NCBI GenBank assembly: GCA_030683155.1
Contig: JAUXMV010000025.1
Coordinates: 1 to 64,000, forward strand
DNA: 64,000 nucleotides
Reading direction: 5' to 3'
DNA from: Bacteroidales bacterium
GTDB taxonomy: Bacteria; Bacteroidota; Bacteroidia; Bacteroidales; F082
In this document: positions 28,766-38,900 of the stretch, in pieces
How positions within the stretch are numbered: position 1 is the first letter of the stretch
How the letters are laid out: every line of letters starts with the position of its first letter
Program-made: the position numbers and the translations under genes
Notes under the pieces: model-generated
Seen by the model: the letters and a program-made list of their open reading frames with translations, nothing else
Told to the model about the DNA's origin: nothing
Databases searched by the model: none

Positions 28766-30265
28766 ATGAAACTACCAAAGCATTATTTTAGTTGGACAAC
28801 TTTTCTTGGTGGATTAATTGCCATAATATCATTGTTCATGATAATTATCTTGTTTTTAGCTTCACTGATTTTAGGCGTAGGAGATAATTATTCAGGGCTT
28901 TTTACATTTATCATTTTACCAGCAGTTATGCTTGCTGGACTTGCATTAATGTTTTTTGGCTTAATCAGAAGCAGAAAGAAAAGAGCCTTGCAATCGCCTG
29001 AAATCGCAAAGCTACCAATTGTTGACTTCAATGATCCAAAACAGCGTATGATTGTTTTTGTTCTTACAATTGGCTTATCTGTTTTTGTAGTATTATCTGC
29101 ATTGGGTAGCTATCAAGCCTTTCATTACACAGAATCCAATCAGTTTTGCGGCACTGTCTGTCATTCTGTTATGGAACCAGAATATACAGCTTATCAAGGA
29201 TCTGCCCACGCAAGGGTAAATTGTGTTGAGTGTCATGTTGGCTCGGGAGTAAACTGGTATGTAAAATCAAAATTATCAGGATTATATCAGGTATACTCAG
29301 TAATGGCAGGCGCATATCCACGTCCAATTCCAACACCTTTGCATGACTTACGCCCTGCCCAAGAAACCTGTGAAAAATGCCACTGGCCAGAAAAGTTCTA
29401 CGATAGAAAATTCGTTTTTCACAAACATTATCTTGCTGATGAAGAAAATTCTGAATGGGATATTGCAATGGTAATGAAAACAGGTCCTGCATATCGGGCG
29501 CTTGGACTGCAAGAAGGTATCCACTGGCACATCAATTCTAATGTTAAAATTGAATATGCTTCCACAAATGTCAAAAGAGACACTATCATTATAGTGAAAT
29601 ATACAGATTTGCTTACTGGCGAATCACATATTTATATGGATGAAACATATCCTTTGGATCAGAATCAGATTTCAAATCTTGAATTTAGAACCATGGATTG
29701 CTTGGATTGCCATAACAGACCTTCACACGATTATAAATCTCCACAAAGATTTTTTGACGATGCGATGACTTCTGGAAAAATATCCAGAGACCTTCCTGAT
29801 ATTAAAGTTGCTGCTATGGAGATACTGCGTAATGTATTTCCAACCAAAGACAGCGCTTTCAGATATACTGAAAGCGAGATTTATAACTATTATGACATGC
29901 TCTATCCAGAACTGATTGAGACCGATAAAGAAACAATTGACAGGGCAATATTAGCTATTAAGGAAGGATATTCACGAAATGTATTTCCTTATATGAAGGC
30001 TGATTGGAAAGCCTATCCAAATTTTATGGGTCATATTGAAAACGATGGTTGCTATCGCTGTCATAATGATAGATTCAAAAGCAATAGACAGGCCAGAACT
30101 ATATCCCGTGATTGTACACTTTGCCATCATATTAAACAACAAGGGCCTCCAGGTGAAATGATGTATGCTACCGGAAATGATTTTCTGGAGTTTGAACATC
30201 CAGTTGACATTAAAGGAAAATGGAAAACAATGTTTTGTGCGGAATGCCATAAAGAATTATACTAA
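28766..30265 (+). CDS. NapC/NirT-type membrane-anchored multiheme cytochrome c (quinol dehydrogenase-like), 6 CxxCH + 1 CX3CH
   Basis: Two N-terminal TM helices; FCGTVCHSVMEPEYTAYQGSAHARVNCVECHVGSGVNWYVKSKLSG; CEKCH, CLDCH, CYRCH, CTLCH, CAECH. Confidence 0.88.
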   Translation: MKLPKHYFSWTTFLGGLIAIISLFMIIILFLASLILGVGDNYSGLFTFIILPAVMLAGLALMFFGLIRSRKKRALQSPEIAKLPIVDFNDPKQRMIVFVLTIGLSVFVVLSALGSYQAFHYTESNQFCGTVCHSVMEPEYTAYQGSAHARVNCVECHVGSGVNWYVKSKLSGLYQVYSVMAGAYPRPIPTPLHDLRPAQETCEKCHWPEKFYDRKFVFHKHYLADEENSEWDIAMVMKTGPAYRALGLQEGIHWHINSNVKIEYASTNVKRDTIIIVKYTDLLTGESHIYMDETYPLDQNQISNLEFRTMDCLDCHNRPSHDYKSPQRFFDDAMTSGKISRDLPDIKVAAMEILRNVFPTKDSAFRYTESEIYNYYDMLYPELIETDKETIDRAILAIKEGYSRNVFPYMKADWKAYPNFMGHIENDGCYRCHNDRFKSNRQARTISRDCTLCHHIKQQGPPGEMMYATGNDFLEFEHPVDIKGKWKTMFCAECHKELY

Positions 30266-30428
30266 TTTTTTATACTTTTTTAATGGAATTGGTTGTAAAT
30301 CATGAATTCCAAGTGTTTGATAAATAATGAAATAAGTAAGAATATTTATTTACAGGCATTAAAATCACATTTCTTATAAATGGAGATGTGTTGAATTTTC
30401 TTACATTCGCGCAATGAATAAAAATTTA

Positions 30429-30447
30429 ATTAAGTGATACACTTAAT
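30429..30447. promoter_or_regulatory. Perfect 8-3-8 palindrome ATTAAGTG-ATA-CACTTAAT upstream of the heptaheme cytochrome
   Basis: Read directly; 76 bp upstream of the ATG at 30523. Confidence 0.45.
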
Positions 30448-30522
30448 CTGATTTATTATAAATAGATGCATGGGTTTTAAACTCACAGAGTATTAATTTA
30501 GGATTATTTTAATCAACTATAT

Positions 30523-31479
30523 ATGCAAAATAAATTACTGATAATCTTCATTGCCAGCTTGTTTATATGGGTAAATTTACCTGCAAGTTCACTTGTCAAC
30601 ATGGAAGACGAGCCGGCAAATTTAGAAGGCAACAAGCTTTGTTTCGATTGCCATGCCAATAAAATATATTCCTACGAGAACGAAATGACAGGCCGCATTG
30701 ACCGAAAAGCAATGAACCCTAATTTTATCTACAATCCTGACGACTTTTATAAGGGCGTTCACAGGCATTTTAGTTGCACCGACTGTCACTCTCCAGATTA
30801 TGAAATTTTTCCTCATCAGGCTGAGTTGCGCCTTGAAGAAATGTATTCCTGCATGGATTGTCATGGCGGCGATCCAACTTATGCACAATATCAGTTTGAT
30901 CTGATTAATGACGAGTTTCATAAAAGCGTGCATTCCAGCAGGCATGATGAGAGCTTCAATTGCTGGATGTGCCATGACCCGCATTCCTACAGATCTATGA
31001 CAAGAAGCAACTTTAAGGTTTCAGAAATAGTTACTTACCACAATAATGTATGTGCCAGTTGTCACGATAACCCTGATCATTTTCAGCGAATAAGCGATAG
31101 TCTGAAAAGGCCACTTGATCAGATACATGCTTTTCTCCCTAATTACAAATTGCATTTTTCTGCTGTCAGATGCATCGAGTGTCATACATCTGTACAAGAT
31201 ACTATGTGGGTTGCACATAATATTTTAAGTAAGGATTTAGCAGTAAAAAAATGCGTTGAATGTCATTCAGCTAATACCATGCTGATGTCGTCGCTTTATA
31301 AATATCAGAATATCGAAGCGCGCCGAAACAGAGGAACACTCAATGCAGTGTTTTTGAACGAGTCATATGTTATCGGAGCAAACAGAAATGTTTATCTGAA
31401 TATACTGAGCCTGGTTCTTTTTGGTATGACTATCATTGGCATTCTGATTCACATATTTTTCCGAATTAAAAGCAAATAA
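30523..31479 (+). CDS. Heptaheme c-type cytochrome with C-terminal membrane anchor
   Basis: CFDCH, CTDCH, CMDCH, CWMCH, CASCH, CIECH, CVECH; C-terminal TM helix. Confidence 0.9.
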   Translation: MQNKLLIIFIASLFIWVNLPASSLVNMEDEPANLEGNKLCFDCHANKIYSYENEMTGRIDRKAMNPNFIYNPDDFYKGVHRHFSCTDCHSPDYEIFPHQAELRLEEMYSCMDCHGGDPTYAQYQFDLINDEFHKSVHSSRHDESFNCWMCHDPHSYRSMTRSNFKVSEIVTYHNNVCASCHDNPDHFQRISDSLKRPLDQIHAFLPNYKLHFSAVRCIECHTSVQDTMWVAHNILSKDLAVKKCVECHSANTMLMSSLYKYQNIEARRNRGTLNAVFLNESYVIGANRNVYLNILSLVLFGMTIIGILIHIFFRIKSK

Positions 31480-31482
31480 AAA

Positions 31483-32100
31483 ATGTCCGAAAAACTATAT
31501 CTATATCCTGTTTGGCTAAGACTTTGGCACGGTATCAATGCCATTTTGTTCCTGGCTCTCATAGCAACCGGGATCAGTATGCAATATTCCAATCCAGATG
31601 CGCCGCTGATCCGTTTCGACCTTGCCGTTAGCTGGCACAATATTGCAGGCGTGATCTTATCGCTAAACTACCTTATTTTCGTGCTCGGAAATCTGACCAC
31701 AGGGAATGGAAAATACTATAAAATTGTGTTGAAAGGTTATGTTCAAAAGGTTCTCAAACAAATGGACTATTATTTGCGGGGCACTTTTAAAGGCGCGCAC
31801 ACTCCATTTCCGGTCACTAATAAGCGAAAATTTAATCCCTTACAGAAATTGACATATGTAGGAGCATTGTATATGCTTATGCCAATCATAATTCTTACAG
31901 GCCTTGCTTTATTATTTCCAGAATTTATTATAGATAAAGTGTTCAATTTCAGCGGAATATATTTAACTGCATTACTGCATGGAGTTGTTGGCTTTTTGCT
32001 TTCCTTGTTTCTGGTTGTACATGTTTACTTTTCTACAATGGGATCAACTCCAACGAGTAATTTCAAAGGCATGATGACCGGCTGGCATGAGCCGCACTAA
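31483..32100 (+). CDS. Cytochrome b561-type membrane subunit
   Basis: YPVWLRLWHGINAILFLALIATGISMQY, WHNIAGVILSLNYLIFV, LLHGVVGFLLSLFLVVHVYFS: four TM helices with conserved histidines. Confidence 0.85.
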   Translation: MSEKLYLYPVWLRLWHGINAILFLALIATGISMQYSNPDAPLIRFDLAVSWHNIAGVILSLNYLIFVLGNLTTGNGKYYKIVLKGYVQKVLKQMDYYLRGTFKGAHTPFPVTNKRKFNPLQKLTYVGALYMLMPIIILTGLALLFPEFIIDKVFNFSGIYLTALLHGVVGFLLSLFLVVHVYFSTMGSTPTSNFKGMMTGWHEPH

Positions 32101-32203
32101 TCTATTTAGCTGAGCTAAAGTGCCGCATTCTGCAATTGCAAACTTTTACTGACCATTAAGCATATTTTCTTCATCTTTGCCGTTAAAATCAAAATTCAAT
32201 ACA

Positions 32204-32917
32204 ATGAAATCAAATCTTTTTTTATTTATAGCGCTGCTGACAATAGCAGCTTGCCAACCCAAATCTTCTGGAGTTGATTATGCCGTTGACCCTTACAACC
32301 GCGAGGTAGTTGTCAACGAAGTCATGCAAACAAGTTCCTACAGTTATCTTCAGGTCACTGAAAATAATGAGCAATATTGGATGGCCGTAACATTTGCAGA
32401 TGTTAAAAAGGGTTCAACCTATTATTTTTCGGAAGTTATGGAAATGAATGATTTCTATAGCAAAGAACTCGATCGCAATTTTGAAAGCATATTTTTTGTT
32501 GGAAACTTAAGCGACAAGCCCATTCCAGCTCAGCCACAAACAATGCAGAGTGCTCCACAAACAGGCATCAGACCTGAAATTCAGAAACAGGATTTAAGCA
32601 TTGAGCCTGTTGATGGAAGCATTAGCTTGGCTGAACTTTATGAAAGAAGGTCTGAACTAAATGGTCAAACCATTAAAGTTGTCGGACAAGTAGCGAAGTT
32701 CAATCCGGGAATCATGAGCAGAAACTGGGTTCACATTCAGGATGGAACCGGAACAGAGGAGTTCTTTGACCTTACTGTAACAACACAAGATATGGTTTCC
32801 CCGGGGGATATAATCCTTTTTGAAGGAAAAATTACACTTCAGAAGGACTTTGGATCAGGCTATTACTATGAAATTCTAATGGAAGAGGCTAAAGCTTCAA
32901 AATTGAGTTTGCAGTAA
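32204..32917 (+). CDS. Lipoprotein with OB-fold-like domain
   Basis: Lipobox TIAAC; LNGQTIKVVGQVAKFNPGIMSRNWVHIQDGTG; GDIILFEGKITLQKDFGSGY. Confidence 0.7.
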   Translation: MKSNLFLFIALLTIAACQPKSSGVDYAVDPYNREVVVNEVMQTSSYSYLQVTENNEQYWMAVTFADVKKGSTYYFSEVMEMNDFYSKELDRNFESIFFVGNLSDKPIPAQPQTMQSAPQTGIRPEIQKQDLSIEPVDGSISLAELYERRSELNGQTIKVVGQVAKFNPGIMSRNWVHIQDGTGTEEFFDLTVTTQDMVSPGDIILFEGKITLQKDFGSGYYYEILMEEAKASKLSLQ

Positions 32918-32939
32918 GCAGTGCGGATTTCAAAAACTA

Positions 32940-32985
32940 AAACAGCGATCGGTTCAAATTATTTGAAACAAATCGCTGTTTTTTT
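32940..32985. terminator. Bidirectional intrinsic terminator between convergent genes
   Basis: AAACAGCGAT ... ATCGCTGTTT with inner TTCAAAT/ATTTGAA, T-run on the right. Confidence 0.85.
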
Positions 32986-33028
32986 GTTTGTTAATTCTCA
33001 AAAAGCACCCGGAAAACCGTCTTAGCTG

Positions 33029-34123
33029 CTATATTTTATTGAGCGCAAAAGCATAGGCACCCAAAGCAATTGCTTTACTGGTACCAAGCACTGAAGTCCC
33101 GACACCAACCCATTTCGTTGGGTTATAGTTGACGTATGTATCCGAAAAAGGTAGTTTAACTAAACTGTTATTGCTTTTCACAAATTCTGAAAGCATATTT
33201 ACATCATCCAGATTTATCACCTGCGATTCTAACCTTTTAACAGGATTCCCATTCGTAATGTTATAGCTTCCATTTAGTTGCTTCAGCATTTCAGGAAAAA
33301 ACAGATGAGCAGCATTTGCGAGTCCGCCACCGATTACAACAAGGCCATCAATCAATGTAATAACCTCAGCCATAGCGAGTCCGAGAGCGTTACCTAATTT
33401 AGTAAATGACTCAATTGCGGCCTTTTGGTTTCCTTTTGCTTTTCCTGTTGCGATATGATAAATATCCTGAGGGCTGATTCCGTTATGAATTTCGCCTCCT
33501 TCATTTTTATATGCGCTGATGACAGCCCTTGCACTGATATTTTCTTCAGCAAAAAGCCCGTTGTCGGCCGCACTTCTTAAAAGCCACACCTCTCCGGCTG
33601 CACCATTATCACCAAGCCAGATTTCATTGTTTCTTACCAAACCGCCCCCAAAACCGGTTCCAAGTGTAATCCCAATCAGGTTGTGGAATTGTTTTTTTGT
33701 GCCAAGATTTTGAAGTTGTTGGTTTAGCTTGGGCAACAATCCAAACATTGCTTCTCCGTAGGCAAACAGGTCGCCATCGTTATTGATGTAGGCTGGAATT
33801 TGAAAATGTTCTTCAAGCATTGGTCCAAGTGCAACTCCACCCCTGAAAGCTGGAAGATTACCTAAATCGCCGATGACACCATTTATATAATCGGCAGGAC
33901 CGGGAAAGGCAAAACTGATGGCTTCGGGATTCACCTGTAGTTGCTTTTTTACCAACTCAAAACCGTTTACAATGGTTTTCAGACATAATTCAAGATCATG
34001 TGCATTGGATGGCAAGGCAACTGGTTTCACAATTTCCTTCGCGTTACTTATAGCCGAGAAAACAAAGTTTGTTCCTCCGGCATCTAATGTTAGTACAGTA
34101 ATATTTTCACGTTTTTGATTCAT
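33029..34123 (-). CDS. ROK family sugar kinase/regulator
   Basis: LTLDAGGTNFVFSAI; YINNDGDLFAYGEAMFG; GITLGTGFGGGLV; VVIGGGLANA. Confidence 0.88.
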   Translation of the reverse strand: MNQKRENITVLTLDAGGTNFVFSAISNAKEIVKPVALPSNAHDLELCLKTIVNGFELVKKQLQVNPEAISFAFPGPADYINGVIGDLGNLPAFRGGVALGPMLEEHFQIPAYINNDGDLFAYGEAMFGLLPKLNQQLQNLGTKKQFHNLIGITLGTGFGGGLVRNNEIWLGDNGAAGEVWLLRSAADNGLFAEENISARAVISAYKNEGGEIHNGISPQDIYHIATGKAKGNQKAAIESFTKLGNALGLAMAEVITLIDGLVVIGGGLANAAHLFFPEMLKQLNGSYNITNGNPVKRLESQVINLDDVNMLSEFVKSNNSLVKLPFSDTYVNYNPTKWVGVGTSVLGTSKAIALGAYAFALNKI

Positions 34124-34167
34124 TATATCATGGATTTCAATGAAACAACTAATTATATATAAGGGCG

Positions 34168-35208
34168 TTAATGTTGAATTGCTTTTTTAACAGAAGAATC
34201 CCTGATCACAATATCAATAGGGAGGATGATGTGTTGTTTCTCATCTTGTTCTCTTTTTTCAATTTGGTTGATCAGAATGCGAAAAGCGGTTTCACTGATT
34301 AACTCAATGGGTTGAACAATGGCTGAAATAGAGGGTTTGGTATAGCTGAAAAACACGGTTTCATCAAAACCAATCAATGCAGTTTCACTGGGGATATCTA
34401 TGGACAACTTGCTCAGATATTTTATTACTACAGAGGTCGAAATATTATTGAGTGTAAAAATTGCTTCTGGCATTTTTCCAAGTTGATATAGCTTCTGTAA
34501 TGTGTCTCTTATTGTTTCTTCGATTTTTCCGAGTGGAATTCTGATTATATTTTCTTCAGGAAGATTAATTCCAGCAGCGTAAATAGCAGATTTGAAGCCG
34601 GATACACGATCATTTATTGATGAAAGATGTTCAGGTGAAGTTGCGAAAAGCATAATGTCGCGCATTCCCTGATTGATTAAATGCCGTGTTGCAAGCTGAG
34701 CCCCACCAAAATTATCTACAGAAACACTTTTAGATTTCATGTCGGGAAGCAGCCTGTCAATGAGTACGTGAGGAATACCTTCCTCAACCATTTCATTGTA
34801 ATAAGCCGGGTCGGTAAAAGAAGAAGAGACAATTAGACCATCAACCTTTCGGTCGAGAAGAAGTCTGACTTGTTTTCTCTCCTTTTCAACCATTTCATCC
34901 GTACTGCAAATCACAACACTATAACCGTGTTGCCAGGCCAGATCCTCAATTTGTCGAGCAATTCTCGAATAAAACCTGTTGGAGATATCTGAAACAATCA
35001 ACCCGATTGTTTCGGTTTTGCCGGTTCTAAAACCACGGGCCAAAGCATTTGGACGGTAGTTGAGCTCTTCAATTTTATCCCTGACCTTTTGCTGAGTTTC
35101 TTTGCTTATTCCGTTTGCATTGCCTTTGTCATTAACAACGAGTGAAACCACCGTTTTGGAGATCCCAAGGCTTGCTGCAATATCTGCTAACGAAACTCTT
35201 TTCGACAT
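34168..35208 (-). CDS. LacI family transcriptional regulator
   Basis: VSLADIAASLGISKTVVSLVVNDKGNANGISKETQQKVRDKIEELNYRPNALARGFRTGKT. Confidence 0.96.
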   Translation of the reverse strand: MSKRVSLADIAASLGISKTVVSLVVNDKGNANGISKETQQKVRDKIEELNYRPNALARGFRTGKTETIGLIVSDISNRFYSRIARQIEDLAWQHGYSVVICSTDEMVEKERKQVRLLLDRKVDGLIVSSSFTDPAYYNEMVEEGIPHVLIDRLLPDMKSKSVSVDNFGGAQLATRHLINQGMRDIMLFATSPEHLSSINDRVSGFKSAIYAAGINLPEENIIRIPLGKIEETIRDTLQKLYQLGKMPEAIFTLNNISTSVVIKYLSKLSIDIPSETALIGFDETVFFSYTKPSISAIVQPIELISETAFRILINQIEKREQDEKQHIILPIDIVIRDSSVKKAIQH

Positions 35209-35228
35209 TTTTGCTTATTTGATAAGTG

Positions 35229-35236
35229 CAAAAATA
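35229..35236 (-). promoter_or_regulatory. Predicted Bacteroidetes -7 box (TATTTTTG on minus strand) of lacI
   Basis: Matches TAnnTTTG. Confidence 0.5.
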
Positions 35237-35244
35237 GAAAAATA

Positions 35245-35258
35245 CTTAAACGATTTAG
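35245..35258. promoter_or_regulatory. Predicted LacI-type operator CTTAAACGATTTAG
   Basis: Near-palindrome with central CG; matches the second site at 35661 under CTnAAACGnTTnAG; 8 nt from the lacI -7 box. Confidence 0.6.
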
Positions 35259-35660
35259 TAAAAAATTATGTTTTCATTAAATTTTCATTAAATCCATCAG
35301 CATTTAACAGCTTACCGATCCAAACTTAAATGGTCTTAAATACTGTATTTACAAGAAATGAATATCATCTGCTCACTTAGCGCAGCTGTCTTTTAGTAAT
35401 CAATAAAAATAGCGGTGTATCTATGCCGGGTCGAAACCTTTGAATCGAAAATATTGTAAAGCACTTATATAATATGTATTAAGGATTTTTAATCTTATCA
35501 GAAATAATTCTTGGTGGCGAATAAAAGACAAGAAACAAAACAAACGCATTGTTGAAATTTTCGTGGAATTTCAAAAATGATTTGGCCGATAAACAGAGTG
35601 TTTTTTATCAGCCCAGAATGAGCAGAAAAAAAAATGTGAAAAAAAATTAAAAAAAACTTG

Positions 35661-35674
35661 CTAAAACGTTTCAG
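35661..35674. promoter_or_regulatory. Predicted LacI-type operator CTAAAACGTTTCAG
   Basis: Near-palindrome; same consensus as 35245-35258; 7 nt upstream of the susC -7 box. Confidence 0.6.
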
Positions 35675-35681
35675 TTTTTTT

Positions 35682-35689
35682 TAGATTTG
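35682..35689 (+). promoter_or_regulatory. Predicted Bacteroidetes -7 box TAGATTTG of the SusC operon
   Basis: Exact TAnnTTTG; TTG at 35658-35660 could serve as the -33 element. Confidence 0.5.
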
Positions 35690-35962
35690 TCCCCGAAGTA
35701 ATACTTGTTTTTACGATGGCTTAAAAATTTCTTTGATTTATCCCTTAAAAACATGAAGATAAAACTAATTGTATATTTTGTAATTATCTGAAATATAATC
35801 ACTAACAATAAAATCTTAAATTATTAACCCAAAAATTAATTCTATGCAACATGTGTTTTTTCAAAAATTAATTCAATCATTTCAGAGTCACTTAAATGAT
35901 TTAGTTGCGGTAAAAAGTTATTTTTCTGTTCAATAAATCTTCAAACATTTAAAACGATCACT

Positions 35963-38900
35963 ATGAGAAGTATTTTGTACTTAGTTACATTGTTTGCATT
36001 GTTGTCATTTGATGTCAATGCGCAAAAAGCGATTACAGGTACTGTCACTGCAGCAGCAGATGGTAGTACAATCCCTGGTGTTACGATATTGGTGAAGGGA
36101 ACTTCAACTGGTACGGTAACAGGAATCGATGGCGAATATCAGCTGACAACGCCTGCTGGTGCTGATGTTCTGGTATTTTCTTTCGTGGGTTTAAAAACTC
36201 AGGAAATCTTGATTGGCAATCGAACAGTCATCAATGTTGTTATGGAATCTGAAGCAATCGGTATGGATGAGGTTATTGTTATTGGTTATGCCAATGAACG
36301 TAAGCAGGACCTTTCAGTCGCTGTTTCATCGATGAAGATTGACGATTCTTATAAAGGTCGTCCGATGAATATTGGAACTTTGCTTCAAGGCGAAATGACC
36401 GGTGTCAAAGTGACACAAACCGGCGACCCAAGAGGAGGAGCTGATATCAGTATCCGCGGAAAAGGAAACAGAGGCGGTGATGGTGTACTCTATGTTGTGG
36501 ATGGAGTGCCGGATGCACCATTTAATGTTGCTGATATTGAGTCAATATCTGTACTGAAAGATGCTGCTTCTGCTGCAATTTACGGAGCTTATGCCGGTTC
36601 TGGCGGTGTTATTATCATCACAACCAAAAAAGCAAAAGCTGGTGAAATGAAAGTGAGTGCCAATGTATGGAATGGCGTTCAACAAGCCTGGCGCACTCCT
36701 GAAGTATTAACTGCTGAGCAATTCAATAAAGTTTGGAAGGATGCCTCAGAACTTGCTAATCGCCCATTACCTGCAGTTTACGATCCTATTCGTTTCCCTT
36801 ATGGAAATGTTACACGCACTGATTGGGTGGATGCAATCTTCCGTCCTGGCTTTATGCAACACTATGATGTTTCAGTTAGTGGAGGCACTGAAAATTTAAA
36901 ATCTTTTGCTTCTATCAGTTATGATGACACGCAAGGTACTTTGATAAATACATTTGACAAGCGATTAACTGCAAGGTTAAATGTCGAAATGAAAGTAAAT
37001 AAATGGACTACTTTAAGTCAAAGCCTCCTATATCATCACAACAATGGTCAGAGCAATATTGGTGACGGCCACACTGGCGCTGTTTTTGCTGCCATGGCTT
37101 ATCCAAGATATGCTTCAGTTTTTGAATATGATGCCGCAGGAAACAAATTACCTGGTGGTACTGTTCCACGTTGGGCTTTAGCTGAAGGTTTCAGTGTTGA
37201 GGCTGACTTATTTAATCCAGTTACACAATTGGAAAACACAGTGCAAAACAATCCTTATAACAGAGTTTTTTCGGTTACTTCACTTGAAATAAAACCAATT
37301 ACAGGATTAAGTTTTAAATCTGATTTTGCCTATGACTTAGGTGTTGGCCGCAACGAAAGTTTCACAAAACGTTTTACTGCTCCTGGCCGTACAGTTGATA
37401 TGAACTACCGAACTCTTTCAAACAGTTTGAGCAACAGATGGAACTGGGAAAACATTGTAACCTACTCACACATTTTCAGTGAAAAGCATTATGTGTCTGT
37501 TTTAGGTGGTTTTACAATGAACTACAACACCGAAAGGTATAATAGTACCAGCACACGTAATTATGATTTTGAATATCCTAACTATACAATTTTCCCAAAT
37601 GCCGGAGACTGGGCATCATCAAAACCAAGTGAAAGCATTTGGGAAGAATCTTCAGTTTCTGCCTTGGCAAGAGCATCTTATTCGTATGACGACAGATACT
37701 TCTTCAATGCAAGCGTTCGTCGTGATGCCTCTTCAAAACTAAGTCCGGAAAATAACTCTGATGTATTCCCGGCATTTTCTGCAGCATGGAAAATTACATC
37801 AGAAGAGTTTATGCCTGAGATTGATGCACTAAGTTTCTTAAAAGTTAGAGCTAGCTGGGGTCAGGTTGGTAACATTCGTTCGGTTCGTAGATTTATCTAT
37901 GCCCCACCTTTCAGTCTGGGAGATTATGGAGTATATCTTGGGCCTGATATGAGTTCACAGGTTTTTGGTATCTACCAAAGTACTATACCTAATCCTGATT
38001 TGAAATGGGAGCGTACAGAGCAATCAAACCTTGGTATTGACCTTGGTTTGTGGGACAATGCATTCACATTTACTTTTGATGTGTTTAAGAAATTGACCAA
38101 AGACCTTATCGAAACTTCACCTATTCCTTCCGTAGCTGGGGTTACTTCACCTCCGGAAATTAACATCGGAGAAGTAGAAAACAAAGGTTGGGAAGTTTCT
38201 GCAGGATATAACAAAAAAGTTGGCGATGTAACCTTAAATATACGTGCCAACTTAAGCTCGGTAAAGAACAATGTTTTGAATATTGGCGCTCGTGATTTCA
38301 TTTCTCATGGAAATGGTGTGAATTCAATGAACCCGCTACAATCAACCGTTGGTGAATCCTGGTATTCTTATTACCTGATCGAAGCTCAGGGTCTTTTCCA
38401 GTCTCAGGACGAAATTGATGCCTATACCTTCACCAATCCAACAACCGGACAAGTGGTCAAAATTCAGCCAAATGCAAAACCTGGTGATATTAAATACGGT
38501 GATGCCAACAATGATGGTATTATCAATGATGGTGACAGAATTTACATGGGAGCATATGATTTTCCTGATCTTGCTTATGGCCTTAATTTGGGAGCCAGCT
38601 GGAAGAATTTCTCTTTGAATATGTTCTGGCAGGGAATTTCAGGCGTGAAAATATTTAATGGTGTAAAAGCTATGTCATCAGCAGGTTTGAAAGGCTGGAA
38701 CATGACTACGGAAATTCTTGATTCATGGGAATATGACCCAAATTCAGGTATTCCACGTTTGTCATTTATCAACGACCCGAATGGCAATTATTCAAAAGTT
38801 TCGTCCTATTTCCTTGAAGATGGCGATTACATTCGCTTGAAAAATCTGAACCTAAGCTATTCCTTACCACAAACACTGGCCTATCGCCTTGGATTAGGTA

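Noticed and set aside
30100-30265. NapC-type protein as NrfH of a nitrite reductase
   Set aside because: No NrfA-like catalytic cytochrome (CxxCK) is seen nearby, and the protein has seven heme sites, not four.
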